From Epiperipatus broadwayi (Eukaryota > Onychophora > Udeonychophora > Euonychophora > Peripatidae): a stretch of DNA of 64,000 nucleotides. Each line of letters starts with the position of its first letter. The first letter of the stretch is position 1. Both the position numbers and the translations under genes were made by a program. Of the stretch, positions 46,380-59,589 are shown one piece after another. The stretch spans positions 7,709,331 through 7,773,330 of the forward strand of contig JAQFVV010006245.1 of the NCBI GenBank assembly GCA_028023455.1, written 5' to 3'. The notes under the pieces are model-generated. The model did not search any database, had not been told where the DNA came from, and was given only the letters and a program-made list of their open reading frames with translations.

Positions 46380-49080
46380 TATATTTGATTGAAAATCACT
46401 GTTAGAATACAGAATTAAAAATGAACTGGGGATGAAGTGAAAGATTTCTGCTAATTTTAGTTATATATATATTAAGAATCAACTTCTAATTGTGTTTGTG
46501 GTCCTATGTGCATGTGTGAATAATCTAGCTTAGATGCCTTCATACAAGTAAAGAAAATCGATTAATATTTCAAGTTTTAATTCTATGTAACAGTTTTTTT
46601 ATAATTTATAAGTTATTTCTATTTTTTTGTATATTAATATTCTAGAAAGAAAAAGAAGAGAGAAAGAGAGAGAGAGAAATTCATTAGCAAATGTGTAAAA
46701 TCCAACAGACCACTAATATGATTGTATTTGACCACCAAGCTAGTTTGAACTCAACTACTAATTAATCATAAGTTGACAGTTCCAAGACAAAAATATTTCA
46801 AACCACCCAAGTGGATAGTAGATACCTTCAATCACATATTATCATCAAGTGATTAGTATAATTAAGAGACCAGTGACATCAGTAGAACAAAATGAATAAA
46901 TACCAAAGAGAAGCTTAAACAGAGCATTATTATTGGTTTTTTGGACTGTTGTCACCAACTCATCTCAAATATTTTATTGTGGAAATTTTAAAAAGATACG
47001 CAGTGCTGAACACTAGATTGCATTGTTCGAAGGGCTTCAAATGCCACATGAGTCTAGCACATCTGAATGGGAGATTTAGAGAAACACATCCAGGGCTCAC
47101 CATATAAGAAGTGATGAGTATAGGGTCTGTAATGCCTCATGCCTCTATCCACTTTGAGAAAGTAAATATCAGAGGAAGAGAAAATCATGAAGAAAGCCTA
47201 CTCTAATTCAAATTCAGAATAGTCTGTGAATAAGTTTAGACATCAGTTAGTTTATATTTATATCATAAATTTTCTGTCATCTTAGCAATCATGTTGAAAA
47301 TAATAACCAGGCTAATTAAAAAAAAATTTGCATACAATAATCAGTGCATGCTTTAAAAGACATTTTGTGGGTTTTTTTCTCAGTTATTATTATCAAGGAA
47401 GTTTGCGTGTTTAAGAGCTAATTAACAGTACTTCACAAATGCAGGAACTCAAGAAATTGGTAACATACTGTCGAATTTTTTAACTATTGACATTTCATTT
47501 TTTTTTTTTCAATCTTCTCTCTCCCTTCATATATTAAAATAGGTCTGCAATTAAGGGTTTTGCTATTACTAAATATTATGTTGTTATTTATGCTTTTTTT
47601 TTTTCATGTTTTACTATATATTCAATTCTTTTATCAATTGTACTGTATATATTTATTGTGCACACATATATTGATGTATTTTGATATCGTTCATTTTAAA
47701 ATGAAAGTTCTTTTTTATTTATTGAAATATTCATGTAAACATTTTCTTGGGAAAGATTTAAATCCTAGACGATGTGTGTTTGTATAGGGATGTATGACAG
47801 TAGTGGACAAGTCTAAATTAAAATGATAAGGGGGTATGCAATAATAATAGTAACTAGATGAGAAATTTTTTTTTTACTATTAGTGTTGATTTAGTAAAGG
47901 CAGAAATTAAGCAGAGCTATGAATGGATACAAATTAATTATGGAATAGTTACATTACAATATTATTGACAAGATGGGATATGTATATGCATTTTTCTGAT
48001 TTTGATTATTAATTATATGAATGTCACAAGGGACCGAATTACGCTAGGTGAAATGACATTTAAATACCATAATTAAGAGATGTGTGATTATTTTCCTTTT
48101 TTTTTTCTCTTATTATTATTATCATTAAATGTCTAGTAATTTTATAATTAATTTTATCTTAATTAATTGTTTTGGGGATGTACACATTATTTTGTAATGT
48201 TGGAATAAAACATGAATCAGATGTTGAAATTAAACTGCTTATATGTGTTTATTTATCCATTACAAAACTCCTTAGAAATGTTGCTCATAAGTCATCATCA
48301 GATAAAAATACATTATGAACTACAGTAAAAATATGACAAGGGTAATTTTAGTTATGATATATAGAATATTGGTCATAGAGATGTATATATGGTATATATA
48401 TATATATATAACAACCCCTAGGGACTGGATAGGTATTTATGATCTAGTTCTCTTTCTTGCCTTGGAAGGAGAATGGGAGTGATATTATCACCAGAGATTA
48501 TTTATATAGCAGGGAAAACAAGCACAGAATAATAGTGCATATGATTTTTTTCTATGATCTAACTTAAAGTCACTTTGCCTATGATGGGAAATTAACCACT
48601 AAGACCCATAAGCTGATATTATAAAGGTGGAGACTATATGATATTCCAAAGGATGAATATTAATCACTCCAACCTGATTAATAAAACACAGTTAGATATA
48701 GCTACATAGTAATGGACCAGGTATTTGTGTATAGATGCTAAGATTGTGGTCCAACACCAACTTCTTGATAGGTACTGTGATTCCATGCCATTACAATAAT
48801 TTGGCTACCTAAATGTGGGATGATGATCATGATTGGCCATCACACAAGTTCACTGTGGATGAACTCTCTACACCCATTCCACTACATACCATTACAATAA
48901 TTTGATGACCAATATAATGGCCTGGTGATTCAAACTACTTACTGGTACAATAATTTGCCACATCAACTCAGGCTTGGTGTTTGTGGTGATTCCAGTATAA
49001 TATATATATATATGTATATATATATATAAAAGTCTTTTTCAGCTCATAGTTTTGTACCTTTTACAAATGTTAAGTATTTA
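46380..49080. other. Intron or flank with unassigned repeats
   Basis: A GA-rich run lies at 46648-46678. 46900-47200 is more mixed in composition but matches no family I know. 48750-49000 repeats 'ccattacaataatttg' (48789, 48890) and a shorter 'acaataatttg' (48942), which suggests a decayed tandem or SINE tail. The frame at 47560-47787 is low-complexity. Confidence 0.35.
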
Positions 49081-49084
49081 TTAT

Positions 49085-49335
49085 AACGTTAATGTGACAG
49101 GATACACTATAGCTTCTCCTTTCTCAGAGTCAGAAATATCTCAGCCACTATACCCAGAGAATATTGTTAGCCACTTTACCTTCCCTTTCCATTCCCCATC
49201 CTAAGTTTATTTCATATTCTTCTCTATCCTGCTCTATCCAATTTCCATAACATTATCTTTTCAACTCTATGACCTTTATATCTAAATCTTCCTTATCTTT
49301 TCCCAAACCCAGCATAATAACTAAGAACCTACTTG
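49085..49335 (-). repeat. Duplicated 3' tail of the LINE (outer copy)
   Basis: The block from 'cactatagcttctcc' (about 49104) to 'tcccaaacccagcataa' (about 49318) is a diverged copy of 49350-49553, period about 246 bp, same orientation. It lies beyond the C-terminal coding part, so the LINE carries two tandem 3' ends. Confidence 0.75.
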
Positions 49336-52165
49336 TTATATGATGTGATGCACTGTGGCTTCTCCTTATACAGATTCAGGAATCTTTCAGCAACTATGCC
49401 CAGAGAAACCTGTTAGTCACTTTACTTTCCCTTCCCATTCCCCACCCTAAGTTTTTCCATAATCTGCTCCATCCCTTTCTGCAACATAACTTTTGTCAAC
49501 TCCGTGGCTTTCTTATCTAAATCCCCCTTATCTTTTCCCAAATCCAGCATAAAAACCAATAACTCACTTTCTGTATAAACACTTTGTTCATATTTATTCC
49601 TCCATAACTTCATTATTTGTACCCTTTCTGCTTCCAAGCATTTACATTGAACTAACAGATGCCTAATATTTTCTATGCCTTCCTTACACAACTTGCAGAC
49701 TAAATCACCCATATTTTTCTATTTATGTGTATCTTCCCTTGTTGGTAAAGATCCCATTTGAGCCTTAAACAATAAACTACTTTCCTTACTATTATCATAA
49801 ATTAACTCACTCCTATGTTTCATTTACTTCTATATATATTTAAACTTGTTTTACTCTCCATACTAGTTCTCCATCTCTCCAACTCCCTATTCTTTATTAA
49901 TGCATCTATTCTTCTATCCTACTCCTTACCACTATAACACTCAACAATCCTCCTAACACAATCATCCTACCTTTTATACAAGTATACTGACATAAATTCT
50001 TTATCCAAATCTTCTGCATACCACATTATCTTTTTCTCTCATCTTGTTGCATGCCCTTTACTTGTGACCCAATTAAATACTATTTTGGTTATTCTTTTAT
50101 TATCCATAAACTGCAATCTACCAAACATTTTCATTTTGCTTTTTGCATCTCTCATATAAAAAACTTGACTATCCCATTTAGCCTTGAATTGCCTCCTTTG
50201 CTATCCACACATCTGCATCAATGCATGTCTTCTTACTTCCCTTTGTACTTTTTCTAAGTAATTTAATATCCTTTTACTTACACATAATGTATCATTACCA
50301 TATGTTAACCCTGCTACTGCCAATCTCTTCCATACAATTCTAGCTACATCATATTTACTATAGGAGAACACTGTTAATTTATTTATCAATCCCTTTCTTT
50401 TCTTTGCTCCATTTATCATTTCTTTCTCCCATTTATCCAAGCAATTTTTCTGATTACTCAAGATGATTCCCAAATAACTATATCTACTCACAACATTTAA
50501 CTTTATATCCCCCAATAAATAATCTTTGTCTCCTCTTTCCCCAGTATTCACCATCATTATATTTGATTTTTCTTCACTAAATTTAATTCCCATATCTTTA
50601 CCCACCCTTGCACATGTCTCCAGCATAACTTCCATATCTTCTTTCTGCACACAAAAAGACATCATCCACAAAAAAGACCCGACAATGTATATATTCCCTT
50701 GCCACCTATTAATGGTATCTCTACCTCTTTTCCTATCTTTCTATTGCTCTCTTCATTTCACTCAAATACAATAAAAACAAAATAGGTGACATAGGGCATC
50801 CTTGCCTTAGTCCTACCCCATTTTTAACTTTAACTGATTCTATTTTCCCTAATTGATATGTATAGTAATTATTTTCATATAATTTCTTAATAATATCCAC
50901 TAAAGCTTCATTTATTCCCAAATAGGCTAAACTTATTCATAATATATTTCTATTTACTTTATCATATGCCTTCTCTATATCGATAAAACTCATTTATAAC
51001 TATCTACATAAATTCCTACTCATATCCATAAGTTGTGTAACAACAAATAAAATATCTCCTATACGCCTATTTCACCTAAAACCTTGCATTTCCTCCAATA
51101 CATTATTTTCTTCCATCCATTTTGCAACTCTTCCAGCCACCATATATGAAAAAACTTTATATAAAACTGATGTTACCGCTTTTGGTCTATAATTGTTTAA
51201 CTTTCTATGATCCTTACCCTTTCCCTTAAATAAGAATCTTACTCTCGTATTATTCCAACTACCCAGGAAAACTATCTTCTGTGCCATCTTGTTAAAATAT
51301 AATAGCTTTACTTTTGTCCTACACCCTAAATTCATTACCATTTCTGCTGCCCATCCATCTAAACATCTTCCCTTTCCACTTTTCAATTTCTTCTCTGCCT
51401 CATTCAGTTCATTTTCTGTAAACTAATATTCCCATTACTATATGCTTTCATATTTTCTATCCCTCTGTCCTTCACATCTAACATCTTTTTTATATCCATT
51501 ACATACATACCTATTCAAGATTCTTTCTAATTCTTCTCTAGAGCTACACTTTATTTCCTCATCATCCAGTAATACTATCTCTCTCTCCCCTATATTTCTC
51601 CTTTTAATGTAATTCCAAAATTTTTTACTCCCATCTCTTCCACTTTTATTAATATTGTCCAATAATTTACTATTCAATTTCATTCTCTCTATATAATGAT
51701 CTATTTTAGCTAACTTCTTCTTTTCCAAGTACTTTTTCCATTTAGCATTAATATCTTTTTCACTTTCTTTGTTCTTAATAGCACACTTACATTCTCTGCA
51801 TGCTTTTTCCCTCTCTTTTACACTTTTACTAACTCTCATTTTTTATTACTTTTATTCTTCTGAATATTCTCACCTAAAACCCTATTTGCCACTTTCTCTA
51901 TTTCATCATATCAGTCTTCATACTCATTTCCAACCAACTCTTCCATGATTTGTTCAACTTGTATGTTATACTCTTCCAACTTATTCTTATCACTCACTCT
52001 CCATCCACATCTTTCACTATTGTTTCTACTTTTATTTTTATTCTCCATCACATTACTAACCATTTCAATTACAAAGAAATTATGATCACTATTACATTCT
52101 CTTCATTATCAAGCACCTTAATTTTCCATACTTTATTATATTGCATATAAAGCGCCATCTAGAGT
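49336..52165 (-). pseudogene. 5'-truncated non-LTR retrotransposon (LINE), minus strand
   Basis: Read in reverse from about 52165. First comes the end of an APE-type endonuclease (SDHNFF, ~52085), then a basic linker with 'SGRDGSKKFWNYIKRR' (~51630). The reverse transcriptase follows: SGKGRCLDGWAAEMV (~51370), 'LNNYRPKAVTSVLYKVF' (~51200), 'FIDIEKAYDKVNR' (~50980), GLRQGCPMSPILF (~50810) and 'YSYLGIILS' (~50480). The YADD catalytic box is lost (WMMSF, ~50665). A C-terminal zinc-finger-like CKLCKEG...HLLVQC follows (~49690). Such elements copy themselves by target-primed reverse transcription. Frameshifts and stops break it into five open pieces. The clade was not determined. Confidence 0.85.
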
Positions 52166-55100
52166 TTTATGATAGAAGTAAAATAATATCAATGACAAAT
52201 TAAAATGTGAATAAAACAGAATAAAATTATAATTCAGAGATTCAAAAAATTAACTACAATGTTTATTTGATACTATTTTTAAACTTCTACAACAAATTTT
52301 TTTTTCTAAAAGATGTCAGCACATTGCATAATTCTTCCAATGGTAACAACTAATGTTTCATCTTTTTAAATGGTATAACCATTCTAATGTAAATGAGGTT
52401 TGCCTTTTCCACAAAAACCATACTCAAGTTCATCAATAAACACTTCTTTAAAATTTTGTCAAAATATATTCATTTAATATGCCCAGTTTATCAAAGATAC
52501 ACTCTTACAATAAGTAGTAGATCAAATACCATCATATCTAGTACTCTCAAAAATCTAGCAACTGGTCTTTTGTTTTTACTATCAAACTTTCATTATATTA
52601 TAGAGCATAATTAAATGAAAAGTTTTCAGTGCCTTTATTTTACAATGATAGGGGTTTATGTCTTACTTTCATATAACAAATTTGGAAAATTTGGTAACCA
52701 TTTATACAGCTAATTTAATGAAATAGTTATATCATTATAATGAAATACTTTCTTGTTAAACATAATAGCACACTGAACTCTCTGTTATCTTCAAATTCTT
52801 CTTTTTTCTTAAAAAGTTACTAAATTATGTACATTTATTCATTCTCAAGCTGATAATTATACAAACGAATAATTTCTGAAGATTTTTTTTCCAATAATGT
52901 CTGATAAAAGTTTTTTAAGCATTATTTATTAAATTGAAGAACAATTTTATAGATCAGCTTTTGAAGTTGTAAAATAATAAAATCATCAGCATCTTATAAA
53001 TATGAAAGGCTATAAGATTTTGTTTTGCTTTTAGTTAGATCAGATTAAAAAATAAACCATCATATTGATAATCTGTCTTGATGTCAGCTTCATGAAATGA
53101 TAATATAAATTGTTCTAAAGACTATTCTCCTAACAAAGAAGAAAAGATTGTAGTAATTACTCATTTCCAGTTAACATCAATTTTCATTTCAAATGCCTCA
53201 GATTCTTCACTTTTAGTAATAATATTTTTATAGCATCAAATAAAAGATGTATTTTATGATTAGATGTATGAATAACCAAATAATTCTAACATTCCATTCA
53301 TTTAATTGAGTCAATTTATGTGTTTAAATGGATAAAAGAATACATAAATCATGTTTGTTCATGCTGATTTTTTTTTGTATTTGATCGGTAATAAAAATTA
53401 TTTCTATTATGCTTATGAATTTTAAAAACCTATTGAATCTTTGGTTAATCATTGATATATAGCTGGAAAGCAATCTATTCAACAATAACCTTAAAAAGTT
53501 TTTTTGCCTATAGGATAATCATAATATTTCATGATAATTACTACAGTCTTTTTTATCCTTATTTATTGTAATTATTATAAACTCATTATAATCAAGTATT
53601 AAGAAAAGGTAATTGTTAATATTTACAATTTTTATACTGCACTAAACATGCTTTTGGCAGACCACTCCCAGAATCATAGTGCTGGTTTGTTTAGCAGTTG
53701 AAAATTATGCCTATACTGATTGTAATTTATTTTATTATATAAATGAGGCATTTAAATATTCCATTTTTTTTTTGACAATTTGAATCCTTTGCAATTATCC
53801 CTACCTCTTTCTATTTTTGTTTTTTATTATTTCTTTTGGCGCAAACCACCCTCACCTTAATTGGACTGAAAGTATGACCCATAGTCAGTTTGTGATCAAG
53901 AAAGATCAAATTATATTCCTTATTTTGCTTTATTCCGTTGTATAAATATGTGTGCTGGGGGATTCTCATAGATGTATTCCTCCTGACACTCCCTAATACA
54001 CAAAATTACTAAATGTGGCACTGCATGTAATTTTATAATTGGAACCATGGAAGCATTCTTACAATCATTTAGTACAATTGTTGGCATAATATATTTTTTA
54101 AAAAATTTAAAACTAACACACATTACTATATTTCAAAACTTTTTCCAGGTATTTCAACAAGTTTTTTGAGATTACAAAAACGGTTTTAATATTTTAACTT
54201 TGTAAAACTGGATATGTGTTTAGTTGGAAGTATCAATAAAGACAGTTGTCTGAATTCTAGAATCTTTATTTTAAAAATGTTGTCTACTGATTTAGTAGGG
54301 TTATATCTCTTTTATATGTATATATTGCTTTCACGTTTAATGTGACCACAAGCAGCAAATGATTGCATTTCATTTGCAATTTTAATCCATCAATAACTGT
54401 AAGGTTATTGGCTGCTATTAAAACTCTATATTACTTATGAAGCTTATATCCAGTTTGTTATTAAAATCAAGTAACTAATTATGCAATCATCAAAGAAACA
54501 GGCCAAATTCTTATTTATATCTACAACTTATTCCTTAAAAGAATTTCAGTTCCTAATAATATGACAAAATCAAAAATATCAACTTTAATATTTAATATAT
54601 ACTATGTTTCCTAAGTATAACTTAATCCATAATATGTCATTGTTTTGAATGTAAATAACTTTATAGAATTTTTTTTATATAAATATGTTTATTATGATCA
54701 AACGATATGTTGGCAAAAATTCGATTAACAGAAAATTGAGTTCCCAGAGAGCATTACTTCTAATAATTTTGGACGTAAGTTTACTTTTTCTATCAAGAAG
54801 AGAATTTGATCTCTTAAAGATATTTATTTAGTCATGAATTAAATATTTTCTTCTCGAAACTTTCTGACTTTACTGTTAGAGAATATTAATGATAAAAATG
54901 GATACTCCGAAAACAGTGTTTTGTTTATTCCAAAAGTAGAAAAATTCTAATTATATCTCATAACAAATTTATAAATGATGCAAACGTTATTCGGATAAAC
55001 TTTCTTTTAAAATATGTAGCCAACTAATTGCTCAATTAATTTTTCTTCTTTGGTAAAAACAGTTAGATGAATATTAAATCTTGATAGCTTCTTAATGACA

Positions 55101-55255
55101 AATACTGTCTTACTTTCATATCTTGAAGAATTTTTATCAAATAAAATTTATATATTACACACACATATATATATATGGAATGCAGAAATGAATTTATTGT
55201 TAACTTAAGCAAGACCCTTTGATTTCTCATTGAGGCATTAAAAATCAAACAGGAC
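52166..55255. other. Intron or flank, nothing recognised
   Basis: The short frames at 52393-52614 and 53920-54123 show no family. A splice-like AACAG / GTAAGT pair around 54731-54776 brackets a segment that does not stay open in the phase required after exon 36051. 52300-53300 could be an old decayed minus-strand coding remnant, but without motifs this is a guess. Confidence 0.4.
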
Positions 55256-55259
55256 TAAT

Positions 55260-58200
55260 TCCTGATGTTCAATCCATATATTTTTGATGCTGCTGCTGTT
55301 ATTACTGTATGATTATTCATAGAGTATGTTGCTCACCAATATGTATTAGCCAGTATAGCAAATTTATTGGCTTTTTATCTCTGAATTTAAGATAAAAAAT
55401 CACGTCTTCTTAATCACCTGATAACTCTTAACTGAAATATCATTTTTTTTTTAAGGCAATGAATGAACTCTTTTTAGATAGATATTAACAATCATGACAA
55501 ACAAAACTAAATCGTGGCTCTTATTTCCAGGAGGCTGTAAAATTATCAGACAAGGCAATGGTTTATGAACAAAGGCAGAGAGTTCTGTCTCTTTGTTGTG
55601 GAACCAAGCTGCCATTTGATAATGATCTTTTATTTAGTTACTGCAGATCACTTTCAAGTGAAGGAAAATTGCAAGAATCGGAGCATAAACTGAATAATGT
55701 TAAATAAGATAGTATTGGACTTTGAAGTTAGAAAAATATACAATTGATTTAAAAAGTGGACTAAGGCACAAACATTGATAGACCAAGTGGAGCAGAATTC
55801 TAAAAGCGGGAAAAACATTGTTTAGATTGATAGTGTCTCAGAGAGAGAGAAAGAGAGAGAGAGTGGAAAAATTATTCAATTTAATGGAAAATATCAATGT
55901 AGATAATTCAAGTTTATCTGACAAATTCTCATTGTTATGAAGAAGTAGAGGATTTTTATATGGGTGTTTGATCAGACCAAACAACATTTTAAAACTGTCC
56001 TGGAGACTTGAATGCTAGAATTTGTAAATGATTAAAAGATGAAACTACTATAGGTAAATTTGATTATGATGATAGAAGTAAGAGAAGACACACATTTGTG
56101 GAGTTTTCAGGGGGGATGGATAGACTTTATATTATGAATTATTTCTTTAAGAAAAATGTTAATCAGAAATGGACATGGAAGTATAACTGAATTAGATTAT
56201 ATTTTGACTGACAGAAAGTATGTATTTTATGGTTGTAATGTTCTTAATAAATTATACACAGGAATTGATAATCAATTAGTGAGAGGTAATATACATATAT
56301 GTTAATGCAAAATTAGAGAGAAAATTTATTGAGAAAATTGATATTCACAGTTGATATTTCTATTTTAGAAATATTCCAGTGAATTTAAATTAAAACTTGC
56401 AAATCGTTTTAAAATATTAATATATTGTGAAGATGGTTCAGATTTGAACAGATGATAAGAAAATAACTAATATACTATTAAAAACTACAACAAAGGTAGT
56501 TGTTACAAAAAAGCAGTAGTTGAACAATAAAATTTCTTCTGAGACAAGACAATTTATAAAGAAAAGAAGAAATATGAAAATATATAAAAATAATGCATTA
56601 AGAGAGATTGAATATTTAGAATTTTGTAAAATGCTATGCAAATGAGTTAACAATATAAGAAAATATAATTGTGAATTAACAAGGAAAGCTATAGAAGAAA
56701 ATAAAAATGTCAAAAATATAAAACAACATATTGGTATTAGTAGAAAACACTTCTGTAACAAGAAATAAAGATGGAACTATTATCAAGAAGAAAGATTACA
56801 TTATATAATGTGTAGAAAGTTCTATTAAGAATTATATAGCAGTAAAAAATGAGGACATATTACCTAAAACTACTATATCTTCTGAATTACCCATGATTTT
56901 AAATAAAGAAATGGGATATGCAATTAGATCTATGAAGATGGGAAAAAGCTCCAGATAGTAATGGAATTATAATCGATGTCTTAAAAGCAGATGGAGAAAT
57001 ATAAATTTCTTGTCAATGTTATATTCCAAATGCCTAAATAAAAAAGATGTACCAGATGATTAGAAGAATGCCATATCAATATTTTATAAAGGTGATAAAA
57101 AAGATTACAAATAGATTATGGAACTATCAGTCTTTTATTAGTTCTATAATAATTTTTTACCAAGGTTAATTACAACTCAAACTTTGGATTTTAACCAGCC
57201 AAAATAAGAAGCTGGATTTAAAAGTGGTTTTAATACAGTTAATTATAAGTTACAAAAAGGAACAATGAATATGAGTTACCATTATGCTTTGGATTTGTAG
57301 GTTATTAAAAAAGTATTTGATTCTATAAGCATTTCTACAGTGATTAAAGCATTGGAGCATTTAGATATAACCCAGGATATTGTTATATTCTGAAAAATAT
57401 TGATCAAAATGCAACAGGAATGATTACATTACATAATACTAGGAAGATTAATATTGAAAAAGATGAATGGTAATGTGATTCTGTATCTCTAAAACTTTTT
57501 ACAGCTAGTTTGCAAAAAATATATCATGCATTAAAATGAGAAACTAAGAAAATAAAAGCAAATGGAGATTATATAAATCATCTCAATTTTTTAGATGTAA
57601 TTGTTTTTGCAAATAATTATTCAGAAAATTTAGAAAGTATTGCAAGAGTTATCAGATGAAAATAAGAAAATAGGATTAAAGGTAAATGCCAAAAAGACTA
57701 ATATTAAATTAATTTTTTTTAAAAAAAAATTAACAACTACAAAAATCTTGGTCAGATTATTACTATTGATGGAAATATTATGTATGGAATTAATCATAGA
57801 ATTAAACTTGGTTGGAGTACTTTTGGTAGAAGTAACTTAATATTAAAAGGAAATCTGCCTATGTGTTTGAAAAAAAAGGTTATTTAATAAATGTGTTTTA
57901 CCAGTTTTCACTTATAGATCTAACACTTGGACACTTAACATAAGAGCAATACAGAGACTTTAGACCACTCAAAAAAGTGTGGAGAGATGCATGTTAGTAG
58001 TAATAAGAATAGATTGAAAATGAAATACATGGACCAGAAAGCAAACAGGTATTACTGACCTTATTGAAAGAATTAAGAGACTAAAGTGGAGTTGAGATTA
58101 ACATCTTGTTAGAAGACATGATAATAGCTGGACAGTTGAAATCTTAAACTGGTTTCGAACAAATTTTAAAAGATATAGAAAGATATCACAGGTGAGATGG

Positions 58201-58335
58201 ATGAATATTGGACTGAAGTGATGCAAAGAAAATTGGCTAGAGATCAAAGACAATCATTAAACTTGAAGAAACCATCATCCTGCAGTGGACTGATAATAGT
58301 TGAAAATGAGAATGATATTTATATTTAGAAAACAA
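55260..58335 (+). pseudogene. RTE-type LINE remnant, copy 1
   Basis: Broken frames in order. Endonuclease: GDLNARI (~56005, with a stop in between) and 'KKNVNQKWTWK...ELDYILTDRKYVFYG' (~56150-56230). Reverse transcriptase: 'AIRSMKMGKA' (~56930), 'GFKSGFNT' (~57215), 'LNFLDVIVFANN' (~57585, the FADD box changed), 'NKKIGLKVNAKKTN' (57655-57700), 'RIKLGWSTFGR' (~57800) and 'VLPVFTYRSNTWTL' (~57895). The end reads 'PSSCSGLIIVE' near 58280. The architecture and the closing motifs match the RTE clade, which has one ORF with APE endonuclease and reverse transcriptase. Many stops; inactive. Confidence 0.8.
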
Positions 58336-59585
58336 AAGTTATTCTTTATTACTACTACTACTTCCTAATTTACTATTCTCATCTGTATCTGTTTTGATCA
58401 CATTAATCCATCTTTCTGAAAGATTTAGTATTTTAAAACAGATTTTATCAGTCATTCTATTTTAGATTGCCTTTTCTAGATTTGTTTACTTTTGGGATGG
58501 TGAGGGGCAACTCTAATTAAAGCTTTCCTAACAATCATTTGGTTAATCTCCAGTACAAAATCTAGTTCTCCAGTTTTTAAATCTCTCATTACTAATTCTA
58601 TGCTTTATCAAAATTGCAACTGTGGATTCCTAATCTGCTAAATCTGCCTCAATCACTGCTTCATAATGCTGAGAGTATGTGTATCTCATAATAGATGAAA
58701 ATGTGAGTTCATAAACTTATTTGCCATCATTACATTTTGTACATCTTATGACTGAAAATACTAAATTAAAAAAGGAAATGAGAAGAATAACAAAAAGATG
58801 AGACAGAAAAATATATTAGAAACAGTGTAGCCAATCTATTTCTTAGGATTATTTTAAATTCAGATTTTATACTTTATCTAATATTTTTATTTTGAATTTT
58901 ATTAATAGTAATACTTCTAATTCAGAATATAAAATAAACAAGTGTATTTTAAAGTATAAATAATTTATCAAAGTACTTTAAAAAATATGGTTTAAACTCA
59001 TAACTTTTTTATGTTTTCTTATGAGATTTATATCACAAGATTAATTAAACTTTGTGCAATTCTGTAATTGGTTTGATGCTGTAATTTATATAAAAAATAC
59101 AATAAATTAACTTTAATTATACCATTTTTATTATTATCGTATTTATTATCTGCAATATTAAAATATATTCATTAAAAAAAAAAAGAACCAGTTGAAAGTA
59201 TTATTTATATAAAAAAAATTTGGAACATTAATAAAATTCATTTTAAAATTAGACATATATATCAAGATAAGAGAAATAAATGAATCTATGTTAATGAAGC
59301 ATTAGCAAAATTAATAAAAAAAAAATTTATGAAAAATTAAAAATTGAGGAAAGCAAAAATTTATAAATATTTGTGGATTAAAAATAGATCAGATTTTGAA
59401 TAAAAAATCGATATAAAAAGCAATAATAAAAAATGAAAATGAATTTAATAATAACTTACAGCTATTGTACTGTTTCCTATAAAAAAGTGATTGCTCTTAA
59501 TCTAAAAGAATTCATTGATCCTTTTTGAGACTTTAAAGGGACAGAACACTCCATATGTTCTCGTTATTACAGATGTTTTTATTTA
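58336..59585. other. Spacer between the two RTE remnants
   Basis: Mostly AT-rich. 58340-58720 is a little richer in G+C and could be a decayed minus-strand element, but no motif was recognised. Confidence 0.4.
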
Positions 59586-59589
59586 TATG

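Noticed and set aside
47560-47787. 75-codon Leu/Phe-rich frame after an AG
   Set aside because: Low-complexity T-rich sequence, no donor site in the correct phase and no match to SLC4 helix 1.
54731-54776. Possible next SLC4 exon between AACAG and GTAAGT
   Set aside because: In the phase required by the exon ending at 36051 it hits a stop codon at once, and it encodes no membrane helix.
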